DNA of 64,000 bases, taken from the NCBI GenBank assembly GCA_965653565.1, contig CBFHAI010000006.1, forward strand, positions 60,506-124,505. The letters are read 5' to 3'. The first letter of the stretch is position 1; the number at the start of each line of letters is the position of its first letter. Origin of the DNA: JALCLA01 sp965653565 (lineage in GTDB: Bacteria; Pseudomonadota; Gammaproteobacteria; Xanthomonadales; Xanthomonadaceae). Under the pieces are notes generated by a model. The model did not search any database. It was not told the DNA's origin and saw only the letters and a program-made list of their open reading frames with translations. Positions 1 through 7,734 of the stretch are shown here, one piece after another. The position numbers and the translations under genes were made by a program.

Positions 1-629
1 GTCCAATCGTTCTTCGCAAGCTCGACGCGTTGCGCGACCTGCAGTTGGTGGAACTTGATAGCCGCCGAGTGCTCGGCCTGCTCGATCACCAGCGCATTGC
101 GCTTCTCGTCGAGCTCTTCGAACTTAGCGTCGAGTTCATCGCGCGTCAGATCGCCCTCGTCGTACTGAGCGCGCAGCGCAGCGCGTTCATCTTTCAGCGC
201 TTTGGTTTCGGCCGCGAAATCGCGATCGGCGGGCGGCGCGGCGAGCGCGGTTGCCTGCTTTTCGAGCGCTTCAATGCGGCGGCGCGACTCCTTCAATTCG
301 TTGTTCACTTCGTCGAAGCGCGCCTTGGGAATCTTCGGCCCGCCGTCGCCCCTGTCGTCATCGGCGCCGGTGGCACCCGATGCACCGGTTGCGCCCGTCG
401 CGCCCGCGGCGCCAGTGGCGCCCGTCGCACCTTCAGCGGCAGCGGTCGCACCCGTTGCACCTGCGGCTGCGGCATCGGCCCCCGTCGCCCCGGTCGCGCC
501 GGCAACAGCAGCGTTTTCCGGTTCGTCGCCGTCGAGGTCATAGGCCTCGGGAAACTCTTTCTTGAGGGCCGCGATATCCGCAGCGCTCGGGCTGTTGGAG
601 GCGTTGTTCGGCTGGTTGTCGGTGCTCAT
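1..629 (-). CDS. Scaffold-like head protein with collagen-like repeats (partial)
   Basis: The 3' end lies beyond base 1; 209 codons are visible from the ATG at 629. Residues about 43-90 are a low-complexity run of Gly-Ala-Thr triplets (GATGATGAD and similar), a collagen-like pattern. Residues about 100-209 are strongly charged and probably coiled coil (RFDEVNNELKESRRRIEALEKQ). The gene begins 4 bp after the portal gene, the place where P22-type phages keep the scaffolding protein. A head-assembly scaffold is inferred from position and composition; no enzymatic motif is visible. A minor virion protein displaying the collagen-like segment is the alternative. Confidence 0.6.
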   Translation of the reverse strand, partial: MSTDNQPNNASNSPSAADIAALKKEFPEAYDLDGDEPENAAVAGATGATGADAAAAGATGATAAAEGATGATGAAGATGATGASGATGADDDRGDGGPKIPKARFDEVNNELKESRRRIEALEKQATALAAPPADRDFAAETKALKDERAALRAQYDEGDLTRDELDAKFEELDEKRNALVIEQAEHSAAIKFHQLQVAQRVELAKNDW

Positions 630-633
630 AGGT

Positions 634-2721
634 TCACTCGGCGGTTGCGGAAAGGCCGCGTTCCAATCCGATCGCGGGATTCGCGGGATTGGTCGGCGTC
701 AACGGATTGGTGTTCTCGGGTCCGGTGGCCATCGGAGCGACACCGGCCGGAGCCTGGGGGATGATGGGAGCCGCGTTCTTGTCGACGAATCCACCGCTCA
801 ACAGCAGCGCGTCGGCCAGCGAAGCCGCGGCCGGCGTCAACACGATTTCGCGAGCGGTGGTGACGGCCGAGAATTGCGCTTCGATCGACTTTGCCACCGC
901 GGTGTTCTTCGCGAGCTCGGCCTGGGCGATCTTGAGGTTGGCTTCGGCCTCGGCCACCGGATCGCTTTTGCCTTCCGACTGCATGAGTTCGTCGGCGATG
1001 TCGCTCTTGTCGGCCAGATTCGACGCACGGACCAGGCGGGCGTTGCTGAGCGGCACGCCCAACTCCTTCATCGCCTTCATCTGTTCGAACTGCGAGTTAT
1101 CGAACGTCACCTGCGCCGGCTGCTCGCTGAGCACGATGTCGTATTGCCCCATCGTCAGATCGTTTAGCACTTCGCCGTTTGGCCGACGCTCGTTCAACGT
1201 GTGCGGGATGTTGCGCTTGACGCCGTAGGAATCCTCTTCGGTGATGCGCATCACGCGCTCGGCACCCATGAACTTCTGCACGCACTCGACGACACGCTCC
1301 ACCACCATCTTTCGCGACCGCGACAGGTTGTCGAGCGGCATCGCGAGCTTTTGCTGCGCGGCGAACTGCAACGACTGAATCGCTACACCGCTGAGGTCGG
1401 GCTTCTGCAAGCCCTGCATCGCATCGTCGACGCCGGACACGATCTGCGCATTGCGATATGCAAACTCGATCATCTTGTCCAAGCCGGTCGGAATCTGATT
1501 CGGCTGAATCTTCTCGAACGCCTTTGAGCCTGGCTTGCGAAGCAGAACGAGGCCGGTAGTCGCACCCTTCGCCGTGAACACTGCGTCGGTCATGTTGGCC
1601 AGCTGGTTCGCCTCGCCCTGCCAACCGCTGTTCGCCGAACCGTTGACGACGTGGCCGTACTGGCTGATGAACTTGTTGAGCATGTCTTGCACGCTCACCA
1701 AGTTGTCGACCATTCCCACCGACCGGCCACGGCGGAAATAGGGGAAGTACGGCACGGCCGTGATGTGGTCGTAGGGGGACAGCTTCTCGAACAGCATCAC
1801 TTCGGGCGCCGCCGCCGACCAGCGCACGCGGCGCATGCGGCGCTTGAACACCGGGATGCCCTGATCGATCAGCCAGCCGATCGATTCGCGGGTGTTGCCT
1901 TCCACGACGCGCACATCGCCCGTCGGCCAGCGCGCAACGAGCACATTTTCGTACACGTTCGACTGACGCTCGACGACGCGGTATCGGCGCCATGCGCCTT
2001 CCTTGCCCATCCAGCCGCGGCCGAGGTGATACATGCCCGGCAGGCGTTCATCAAAACCGCTGCGATCGATGCCCTGCTCCGTGCCGTGCGGATCCTCGCT
2101 GACGTAGGTTTTCGCGTTGCCGACAACATCGCGCGCGGCGTCGCGGCCGTAGTTCTGCTCGATTTCCGCAGCGGTGAGCCATCGGGTTTCATGCCAGTCG
2201 GCCCAGCTGTCCGGGTCGTAGCTCTTCCCATCCGGATCGGGAATGCCGTCGAGCGGGTCGACCACCCGCAGGGACGGCAGCCCCAGGTCCGACATTTCGT
2301 AATCCATGCGCACATCGATGTAGCCGCGCTGCTGGATCAGGCCGTCGGTGAACGCATCCGTCTCGGCGTGGCGCCAGTTGGCGTTGTCGAGCACCTGGCG
2401 GACCACCTTCGACATGAGCTTCGCGCTGGCTTCGTCGGCGCGGCCACCGCGCGGCACGAACGACACGTCGACGCGGTTCGCGATCTGGTAGCCCACGGCT
2501 GCGGTGATCGCCGGCTTCACGACATCGACTTCGTACGTCGGCCGGCCTTCGCTTTCGAGCACGGCCTTGTCCGACGGCAACCACTGCCGGCCGCCGGCGA
2601 GGAAGTAGTCCTCGAGCCTGCGCACGTGCGCCATCCACGCCTCGTGGCCACGCAGATAGACCTCGCCCAAACGGTCGAACACATCGCGCGCTGCGTCGCG
2701 ATTTCGAGTCGTGTCGGACAT
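634..2721 (-). CDS. Phage portal protein, P22-type
   Basis: The protein has 695 residues, about the usual size of P22-family portals. It would form the ring at one capsid vertex through which DNA enters and leaves. The sequence shows the family pattern: an N-terminal helical region with YLRGHEAWMAHVRRLEDYF, a central part with LVSVQDMLNKFISQYGHVVN, and an acidic/Ala-rich C-terminus. The ATG at 2721 is chosen because it follows an AGAGG ribosome site and starts the family N-terminus; the frame stays open further upstream only as a shadow of the terminase gene. It lies 8 bp after the large terminase gene, the standard packaging order. Confidence 0.9.
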   Translation of the reverse strand: MSDTTRNRDAARDVFDRLGEVYLRGHEAWMAHVRRLEDYFLAGGRQWLPSDKAVLESEGRPTYEVDVVKPAITAAVGYQIANRVDVSFVPRGGRADEASAKLMSKVVRQVLDNANWRHAETDAFTDGLIQQRGYIDVRMDYEMSDLGLPSLRVVDPLDGIPDPDGKSYDPDSWADWHETRWLTAAEIEQNYGRDAARDVVGNAKTYVSEDPHGTEQGIDRSGFDERLPGMYHLGRGWMGKEGAWRRYRVVERQSNVYENVLVARWPTGDVRVVEGNTRESIGWLIDQGIPVFKRRMRRVRWSAAAPEVMLFEKLSPYDHITAVPYFPYFRRGRSVGMVDNLVSVQDMLNKFISQYGHVVNGSANSGWQGEANQLANMTDAVFTAKGATTGLVLLRKPGSKAFEKIQPNQIPTGLDKMIEFAYRNAQIVSGVDDAMQGLQKPDLSGVAIQSLQFAAQQKLAMPLDNLSRSRKMVVERVVECVQKFMGAERVMRITEEDSYGVKRNIPHTLNERRPNGEVLNDLTMGQYDIVLSEQPAQVTFDNSQFEQMKAMKELGVPLSNARLVRASNLADKSDIADELMQSEGKSDPVAEAEANLKIAQAELAKNTAVAKSIEAQFSAVTTAREIVLTPAAASLADALLLSGGFVDKNAAPIIPQAPAGVAPMATGPENTNPLTPTNPANPAIGLERGLSATAE

Positions 2722-2729
2722 TGGGCCTC

Positions 2730-4208
2730 TCAGGCGGTTCGGGAGTTGCGGTTGGCGTGAACAGGAAAGCGTTGGCGCAGCTTCGATCGCCATTCCGGCT
2801 CGGCTGCGTTGATGTGCGTCTGCGCGCCGTCGTAGCCCTGGGCGAATTGCCGGAAGGCATCGGCGTAGTTCGAATGCGCGTCGTGCACGTGCTCGTCGGT
2901 GAAGGCACCGATGGCGTTGTTGAAGCGCTTGCGATAGCTCGCGAGGCTCGCCAGTCCATCGGCGCAGCCGTCGGGCGTGTCGTCGATGAAGCAGGATGCG
3001 AAGGCCGCGCGCGCCTGGTTGATGCCGTCGATGCGACGGTCGACCTTCGGCACGATCTGGAACCGCTGCCCGGGCATGAGTTCCTGCAGCTGATCCATCG
3101 CGCTCTTGCCGCCGCTGGTCAGCGGCTTGTGCGCGCCGTCGTGCGGCAGGTAGTGCGTGTCGTAGACGAACCCGCGTTCCTTCGCCACTTCCATGAGATA
3201 GGCGGCGTAGTGCGGCAGGTACTCGCCGCTGTTCTGATACGCGTGCACGAACAAGTTCTGCATGGCCACCGACTGGTGAAACCAAATGCTGTTGAAGTCG
3301 TTCTTGCCCAGATCCCAGAAGGTGTTGACCGGGATTTCCGGGCGGTGCGGAAAGCGGCCGATGCGCCCTTCGGCGCGCGCGCGCTGCAATTCCTTGAAGT
3401 AGTACGCGCCTTCGACGCGATTGCCGCGCCACAGGCCTTTCAGCAGCGCCTCGGCTTCGTCCGGCGGCATCAGCATCAGCCGCTCGCGATAGCCCGTGCC
3501 GCGCAGGTACGGGTTATCGACGAGCTTCGCCGGAATGAACCGGCGAACGTACGTCATCGGCAGCAGTTCGTAGCGCTGGATATCTTCGATCCAGACTTCC
3601 GAATCGATTTCCGTCTCGATGCGCGACGCGCCGCCGGTTTCCTCGATCCCGAAGCGCTCCATCACCCACTTCTGCCCAGGCCCGTCGGGGTTCGTGGTCG
3701 CCCGCATGTAGCAGGGCAGATTGCGATCGACGGTGCGGTTGCGGCTCTGCAGGTACACCCAACAAACGTCGGTGGCCCACAAGGTGAGTTCATCGAAGCC
3801 GATGTAGTTGTACGCGCGGCCGCGGTGGTTGAAGCGGTGCTTGTCGTGTTGAAGATGCGACAGGTAAAGCTTCGCCCCTGCCGGCGTCTCGAACACGTGA
3901 TCGTTGGCGTTGTAGGTGACCCCTTCGATGAAGCCGGGAAAGATCGCGTTTCCGCGATCGATCAGGTCTGCGAGGTCTTTATAGGTTCGCCGAAAAATGA
4001 TGCCGCGATGGTTCGCATTGAGCGGGCCGTTGTGTTGCAGGCACCACGCGTCAATGAGCAGCGCATCGGATTTGCCGCCGCCGGCCGCGCCGCCGTAAAG
4101 CACTTCGTAGTCATCCGCGGCAAGAAATTCCGACTGCCGTGGCGTGGGCGTCCAGATGATCGGCTGCCCGGACTCCGTTGTTTCACTCGACGAGGGAGCC
4201 TGAAACAT
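2730..4208 (-). CDS. terL: Terminase large subunit
   Basis: This 492-residue protein would be the DNA-packaging motor ATPase and headful nuclease. The ATPase domain shows a Walker A motif GGAAGGGKS at residues 39-47 and a Walker B motif YIGFDE at 135-140, with Glu140 as the likely catalytic carboxylate. A second domain beginning near residue 295 has NTFWDLGKND, the first acidic motif of the RNase H-like nuclease. The start overlaps the end of the small terminase gene by 26 bp, and the portal gene follows after 8 bp. Family assignment is secure. Confidence 0.95.
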   Translation of the reverse strand: MFQAPSSSETTESGQPIIWTPTPRQSEFLAADDYEVLYGGAAGGGKSDALLIDAWCLQHNGPLNANHRGIIFRRTYKDLADLIDRGNAIFPGFIEGVTYNANDHVFETPAGAKLYLSHLQHDKHRFNHRGRAYNYIGFDELTLWATDVCWVYLQSRNRTVDRNLPCYMRATTNPDGPGQKWVMERFGIEETGGASRIETEIDSEVWIEDIQRYELLPMTYVRRFIPAKLVDNPYLRGTGYRERLMLMPPDEAEALLKGLWRGNRVEGAYYFKELQRARAEGRIGRFPHRPEIPVNTFWDLGKNDFNSIWFHQSVAMQNLFVHAYQNSGEYLPHYAAYLMEVAKERGFVYDTHYLPHDGAHKPLTSGGKSAMDQLQELMPGQRFQIVPKVDRRIDGINQARAAFASCFIDDTPDGCADGLASLASYRKRFNNAIGAFTDEHVHDAHSNYADAFRQFAQGYDGAQTHINAAEPEWRSKLRQRFPVHANRNSRTA

Positions 4209-4899
4209 CGCTCTTCCCCTTCGTCGGCAGAATCATTCGCGCCTCGGCCTCGATCGGCGCCTTCTGCGCGGTCGCCGGCATCGAAACCAAGGTGCGGGTG
4301 TGGGTGCTGGGTTCTTTCGCCGGAACCACGACGACGCCAAGCAACGGCGGCTTGTCGGGATCACCCGACAACTGCACGTTGCGTTGGCCGTACTTTTTCC
4401 AGTTCAGCAACTTCGCGCGCGTTTCGACGCAAGCGCGCTTCGCCTGCACGCCGGCCGCGGAATCGCGATCGGTGGCACTCAGGTCGGCCAGTTGGTCCGA
4501 CATGATTTCCGTCCCGTATTCCAGGGCGTCGCTGATTTCGGTATCGAGCGCCTTGTTCTCTTTGCGACGGCGGTACAGAACGCCGCCATCGATACCGAGA
4601 GAGGCGAGCGCCGTCGTCAACGTAGAGCCGGTAACGAGCAGGTCAACCAGCTTTTCGACCGCCTCGGCCGTCAGTTCGTATTTCGGGGCGCCAGGCCCGA
4701 CGGGCTCGACGCGCTCCACCAGGCCCGGCGCCGCAAGTTTGGCGTGCTTGCCGGTGGAACGATCGGCGCCAACGCGCGTGATGCCGTCCTTGCCGATGCG
4801 CTGGCGCTTTTTCGGCGCAGCCTTCGCGGGCGTTTTCTTCGGTGGTTTTGACTTCGTGGCCTTCGTGGCCGGTGCTGCTCCCTTCGCCTTGCGCGGCAT
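4183..4899 (-). CDS. terS: Terminase small subunit-like protein
   Basis: The 238-residue protein lies directly upstream of the large terminase and overlaps it. It would recognise the packaging site and recruit the motor. The first 40 residues are very rich in Lys, Ala and Pro (KKTPAKAAPKKRQR), fitting non-specific DNA contact. The middle has a helix-turn-helix-like segment (TLTTALASLGIDGGVLYRRRKENKAL) of the kind found in small terminases, and the rest is helical. Assignment rests on position plus this segment; overall similarity to named families cannot be tested here. Confidence 0.75.
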   Translation of the reverse strand: MPRKAKGAAPATKATKSKPPKKTPAKAAPKKRQRIGKDGITRVGADRSTGKHAKLAAPGLVERVEPVGPGAPKYELTAEAVEKLVDLLVTGSTLTTALASLGIDGGVLYRRRKENKALDTEISDALEYGTEIMSDQLADLSATDRDSAAGVQAKRACVETRAKLLNWKKYGQRNVQLSGDPDKPPLLGVVVVPAKEPSTHTRTLVSMPATAQKAPIEAEARMILPTKGKSDVSGSLVE

Positions 4900-4902
4900 G
4901 AA

Positions 4903-5337
4903 TCAGCCGTCGTCGCGCTCGCCGTGTCGCTCCCGGATGGCGGCTTTGTCGGCGTTGCATTTCGCGAGTTCGGCCTGGGCCTGCTTTGCGATGTCCGGGC
5001 ACATGGCGAGCCGGCCTTGAGGTATGTCGTGCGGCGCGGTGAGCGCATCCGGTACCGGCTTCACCACCAGTACGGGCTTTTCAATCGGTACCGGCTTGGT
5101 GGTGACGATCGGATGGCGGGCGACCTGGCAGCCGGCCAGCAGCAGGGCGGCTGCCAGCGTGATCGGCGCGCGTCCGTAGCTCATCAACTTGAGTACCGAA
5201 GCGACCGGGCCGGCGACCATCGGGTTCCCTGTGTGCTGCTCGCGCAGCGTTACTGTGGCGCCCTGCACATCGGCGACGAGCGGCTGTGTGCCGTGCCGCG
5301 CGCGATTGATGACGAGCGTGTCGCCACTGCGAATCAC
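4903..5337 (-). CDS. Rz1-like outer-membrane spanin with N-terminal extension
   Basis: From Met52 (ATG at 5184) the product is a 93-residue lipoprotein: basic start, hydrophobic stretch and lipobox LLLAGC, then a Pro-rich part with repeated KPVP-like units (VPIEKPVLVVKPVP) and a short helical tail. This is the look of Rz1/LysC outer spanins, which join an inner-membrane Rz partner to disrupt the outer membrane at lysis. The frame also opens 51 codons earlier at a GTG (5337) overlapping the upstream stop as GTGA. Those residues (SGDTLVINRARHGTQPL) look like real coding sequence but would bury the signal sequence. Two products, or a leader fused in frame, are possible. Confidence 0.6.
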   Translation of the reverse strand: MIRSGDTLVINRARHGTQPLVADVQGATVTLREQHTGNPMVAGPVASVLKLMSYGRAPITLAAALLLAGCQVARHPIVTTKPVPIEKPVLVVKPVPDALTAPHDIPQGRLAMCPDIAKQAQAELAKCNADKAAIRERHGERDDG

Positions 5338-5783
5338 GCTGCCCGTTCCTGCTCTTCGCGCTTACCCTCACGCTGGCGTTCCAGCGCATCGATTGCGGCC
5401 TGCGTTTCGACGAGCCATTCGGCGTAGTTCCAGGGCCGCACTGCGCCGGCGGCAGGGTTCTCGGTGCGCAGCGGCAAGCCGAATTGATTCGTCAGGAACG
5501 AGCTTTCGATTTCGTCCGGCTCGAACCGCCAGATATTCCGGCAGCCAATGTTCGACACCGACATGGTGAACGGCACCGGGTCACCGAACACCTGCGTGGT
5601 CGGGCCGAGCACCGTTTCGCCGTTCACTTCGCTGGTCGCGGTGAACAGGCCGATGGCGTATTGCGCCTCGGCGGTGACGGGCTCCTTCGCCTCGTGGTGG
5701 TACGGCTCGTTGCTGGTGAGCGCGATGCCGAGCAGGGCGAACAGAATCGCTGCGCTCAGGGCGCGACGGGTTGGTGCGTGCAT
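5334..5783 (-). CDS. Exported or membrane-anchored phage protein, unknown function
   Basis: The product has 149 residues, starting at an ATG preceded by GAAGGA. Residues about 8-24 are hydrophobic (ALSAAILFALLGIALTS) and form a signal or anchor; the rest is soluble, ending in a charged helix (ALERQREGKREEQERAA). The stop overlaps the next start as GTGA. It lies among lysis and packaging genes on the late transcript, so a role at the envelope is plausible, but I do not recognise the family. Confidence 0.65.
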   Translation of the reverse strand: MHAPTRRALSAAILFALLGIALTSNEPYHHEAKEPVTAEAQYAIGLFTATSEVNGETVLGPTTQVFGDPVPFTMSVSNIGCRNIWRFEPDEIESSFLTNQFGLPLRTENPAAGAVRPWNYAEWLVETQAAIDALERQREGKREEQERAA

Positions 5784-6037
5784 GGCGAGTCCTTCAATAG
5801 TTGGTGAGACGCATCGGCCAACATGCCGACGTAGTAATACTTGTGGCTGCATGACGTGGAGCCGAGCAACGCGATCATCGGTTCGCGCTCGTCGCGCGTC
5901 TGAAAGATCACCAGCCCGGCGCTGACATCACCGAAGTCGCCGCTCTCGATCTGCTGTGCCAGCATGCGCAGGCGCCCCGGCAGGTCATTCAGCGGCGCGA
6001 ATTGATCGCGCAGCGGAATGACATTCAGTTCGGCCAC
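5756..6037 (-). CDS. Small conserved-looking phage protein, unknown function
   Basis: A 93-residue soluble protein. The GTG at 6037 is preferred because it lies inside the end of the preceding gene, like most starts here, and begins a well-formed sequence (AELNVIPLRDQFAPLNDLPG). No motif or membrane segment is visible. The 3' end overlaps the following gene's start region by 28 bp. Its place between an Rz-like gene and other late genes does not by itself suggest a function. Confidence 0.6.
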   Translation of the reverse strand: MAELNVIPLRDQFAPLNDLPGRLRMLAQQIESGDFGDVSAGLVIFQTRDEREPMIALLGSTSCSHKYYYVGMLADASHQLLKDSPCTHQPVAP

Positions 6038-6468
6038 GTCAGGTCGCCCAGTTCGGGCGTGCAGGCCTGCTCCATGTTCGACAGCGCGACGCTGCACTGG
6101 CTGGTGAGTTGCTTCCAGCTATCGCGCCATGCGGCCAGGCTGGCATCCGCTTGGGCACGCCCTGCCTGCGCCAGCGCGATCGCGCTGGCGCCGTCGAGTT
6201 TTTCCTGTTCCCACTGGCTTTGGCACGTCGCCAGACTCACCGACTGCTCGGCGAATTCGAGCTCCCACCCGACGTTGTTCGCCGCGCAGCTGGCCGTGTT
6301 GGCCTGGGCGCCGCCGACGTCGCGCTGTGCCGTGTTCACCTGATCGCGCAGGCTGGCGGCATGGCTGCGCCACCCTGCGGTTGCACCGATCAGCAGCAGC
6401 GCCAGCAGCGCGTTCGCGATCAGGCTTGTCTTGAGCGCGGTTGCGGTCAGCGGGATGCCGAACATCAT
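6025..6468 (-). CDS. Rz-like inner-membrane spanin candidate
   Basis: The 147-residue product has one N-terminal membrane segment (about residues 10-30, LIANALLALLLIGATAGW) followed by a long Ala/Gln-rich helical periplasmic domain. This is the topology of Rz-type inner spanins, which pair with an Rz1 lipoprotein. A lipoprotein candidate lies about 1 kb downstream on the same transcript, so the two are separated rather than nested. The start overlaps the previous stop in ATGATG; either ATG (6468 or 6465) may be used. Assignment is by topology and context. Confidence 0.5.
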   Translation of the reverse strand: MMFGIPLTATALKTSLIANALLALLLIGATAGWRSHAASLRDQVNTAQRDVGGAQANTASCAANNVGWELEFAEQSVSLATCQSQWEQEKLDGASAIALAQAGRAQADASLAAWRDSWKQLTSQCSVALSNMEQACTPELGDLTWPN

Positions 6469-6623
6469 GGCGCCCTCGGTGGGCGCAATCCGTTGCGACT
6501 GATCCACTTCGCCCGAACGCGGTCGAGGTCGCCGGGCTTCACGCCGCGATTCTTGAGTAAATGCGCGTCGATCGCGCGGCGGATAGAAGGGCCATCCGCG
6601 TCAGGACAGTCGAAAATCGGCAT
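6465..6623 (-). CDS. Small basic phage protein, unknown function
   Basis: A 52-residue ORF starting at an ATG that overlaps the preceding stop as TGATG; its own stop overlaps the next start as ATGA. AGGAAAGG lies upstream. The sequence PSIRRAIDAHLLKNRGVKPG is soluble and basic. The tight coupling on both sides argues that it is translated. No function can be assigned. Confidence 0.6.
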   Translation of the reverse strand: MPIFDCPDADGPSIRRAIDAHLLKNRGVKPGDLDRVRAKWISRNGLRPPRAP

Positions 6624-7249
6624 CAGCCTTTCCTCATGATCTGCCAGTTGTTCGCCTTGCAATCCGTCCGGTCAGGGATGAATGGCGTGGCGCCGGGGTG
6701 CAGTTCAAGCCGCTCTTCCGACTTGTCCCACATCACGAAAATGCAGGTCGCCCAATCCGATCGGCGAGCGCGATATCCCGGTTTCAGCAACAAAACCATG
6801 TCGGTTAACGAAAGGTTGTCGTGTGCCTCGTCGCCTTCGGCTTCGTGCTCCACCACCAGCGCCGCACCGGAAGTGCCGGCGAGCTTGTCGCGCAGCGCAT
6901 AGCCCAGCAGCGGCCACACCTTGGCGCGGGCGTTGTCGTAAGCGATCTTGCGGCCGATTTCGGCGTCGAAGTTCTCGGGGCTGGCGCAGGCCGACTCGCC
7001 GGTAACGGTGAAGCCGTTGCGCAACACCAGCACGCAGAAGGTCAGCAGCGATAATGGAATCTGCGCAACGTTGTCGTCGTGCCGCACGCACTGATACACG
7101 TCGTTGTGGGTGCGGTAGGCGCCCAAAGCGCCCTCGTCGGCAGTGAAGTAAAACTCGGCGCTGATCGCCGCATCGACGTCGGCCGGCGTCACGCGCGGCG
7201 CCGTCTTGCCGGCGGCCTGGATTGCCGCCTCTGTGGCGTTCTCGTTCAT
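6623..7249 (-). CDS. Gp49/Sf6 gp66-family domain fused to a Tad2-like DUF2829 domain
   Basis: A 208-residue protein of two modules. Residues about 25-120 match the N4 Gp49/Sf6 gp66 family (TFCVLVLRNGFTVTGESAC and AYDNARAKVWPLLGYALRDK). Residues about 140-208 have the DUF2829 pattern: a start like LLLKPGYRARRSDW, a middle beta region, and PFIPDRTDCKANNWQI, equivalent to the usual PW-SQ-D-LA-DW ending. DUF2829 includes Tad2, which sequesters the Thoeris cyclic signal; binding by this protein is inference. The start is coupled as ATGA to the upstream gene. The Gp49 domain has no clear known activity. Confidence 0.75.
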   Translation of the reverse strand: MNENATEAAIQAAGKTAPRVTPADVDAAISAEFYFTADEGALGAYRTHNDVYQCVRHDDNVAQIPLSLLTFCVLVLRNGFTVTGESACASPENFDAEIGRKIAYDNARAKVWPLLGYALRDKLAGTSGAALVVEHEAEGDEAHDNLSLTDMVLLLKPGYRARRSDWATCIFVMWDKSEERLELHPGATPFIPDRTDCKANNWQIMRKG

Positions 7250-7560
7250 GGCGCGGCCTTCTTCGCTTGGCCGAGTTGGTAGGGCATCCATTCGCAATAG
7301 CTGCCGGTCGGCACCGGGTCGCCGTCCTGGCGCAACGTGACGCTCGTACGCGGAACGACCTGGCCGGCGTGATCGGTGACGCTGAGGTTCACCATGCGAT
7401 CGCCTAACACATAGCAAACTTGTGCGGCCATCGGTTGGCGGCTGTAGTTGTTCAGACCACCGTCGCCGCCGGGAGCGGGGTGGAACCACACCACGCGACC
7501 AACGGTCGGGGTGATGACGGTCGGCGGCAAACTGCCTTCTGCGTTCTGGCGATCGCTCAT
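7246..7560 (-). CDS. Phage protein of unknown function
   Basis: A 104-residue soluble protein. The opening (PTVITPTVGRVVWFHP) and the later VCYVLGDRMVNLSVTDHAG resemble a small beta-rich protein often seen in phages of this type, where it carries no assigned function. Both ends overlap neighbours as ATGA. No catalytic or membrane motif is visible. Confidence 0.7.
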   Translation of the reverse strand: MSDRQNAEGSLPPTVITPTVGRVVWFHPAPGGDGGLNNYSRQPMAAQVCYVLGDRMVNLSVTDHAGQVVPRTSVTLRQDGDPVPTGSYCEWMPYQLGQAKKAAP

Positions 7561-7733
7561 AGGGTTTCCTCAGTGGGTGACGGGCTCTCCGCTGGCCTTG
7601 CAGCCGGCATGCAGAGTTCCCAGAAAATGACGATGCAGGCGCCGATCACGCCGAGCGCGATCAGGGCAAAGAAGCCCATGACGCCCAGGGTGAGCAGCAC
7701 CCATTCGGGCAGTTGGTCGAGCCAGCGCGGCAT
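7557..7733 (-). CDS. Single-span membrane protein, lysis-region
   Basis: A 58-residue protein with one long hydrophobic segment (about residues 11-34, WVLLTLGVMGFFALIALGVI) and a short Pro/Glu-rich tail. The ATG at 7733 follows the previous stop by one base. Size, single span and place two genes after the endolysin make a holin-like or antiholin-like role possible. Topology alone cannot prove it, and the PAS protein upstream of the endolysin is a competing holin candidate. Confidence 0.6.
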   Translation of the reverse strand: MPRWLDQLPEWVLLTLGVMGFFALIALGVIGACIVIFWELCMPAARPAESPSPTEETL

Positions 7734-7734
7734 G

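Noticed and set aside
202..764. Several plus-strand frames with Ala/Pro/Val repeats near the left edge
   Set aside because: They mirror the collagen-like repeats of the minus-strand scaffold-like gene, which fits the operon and codon use.
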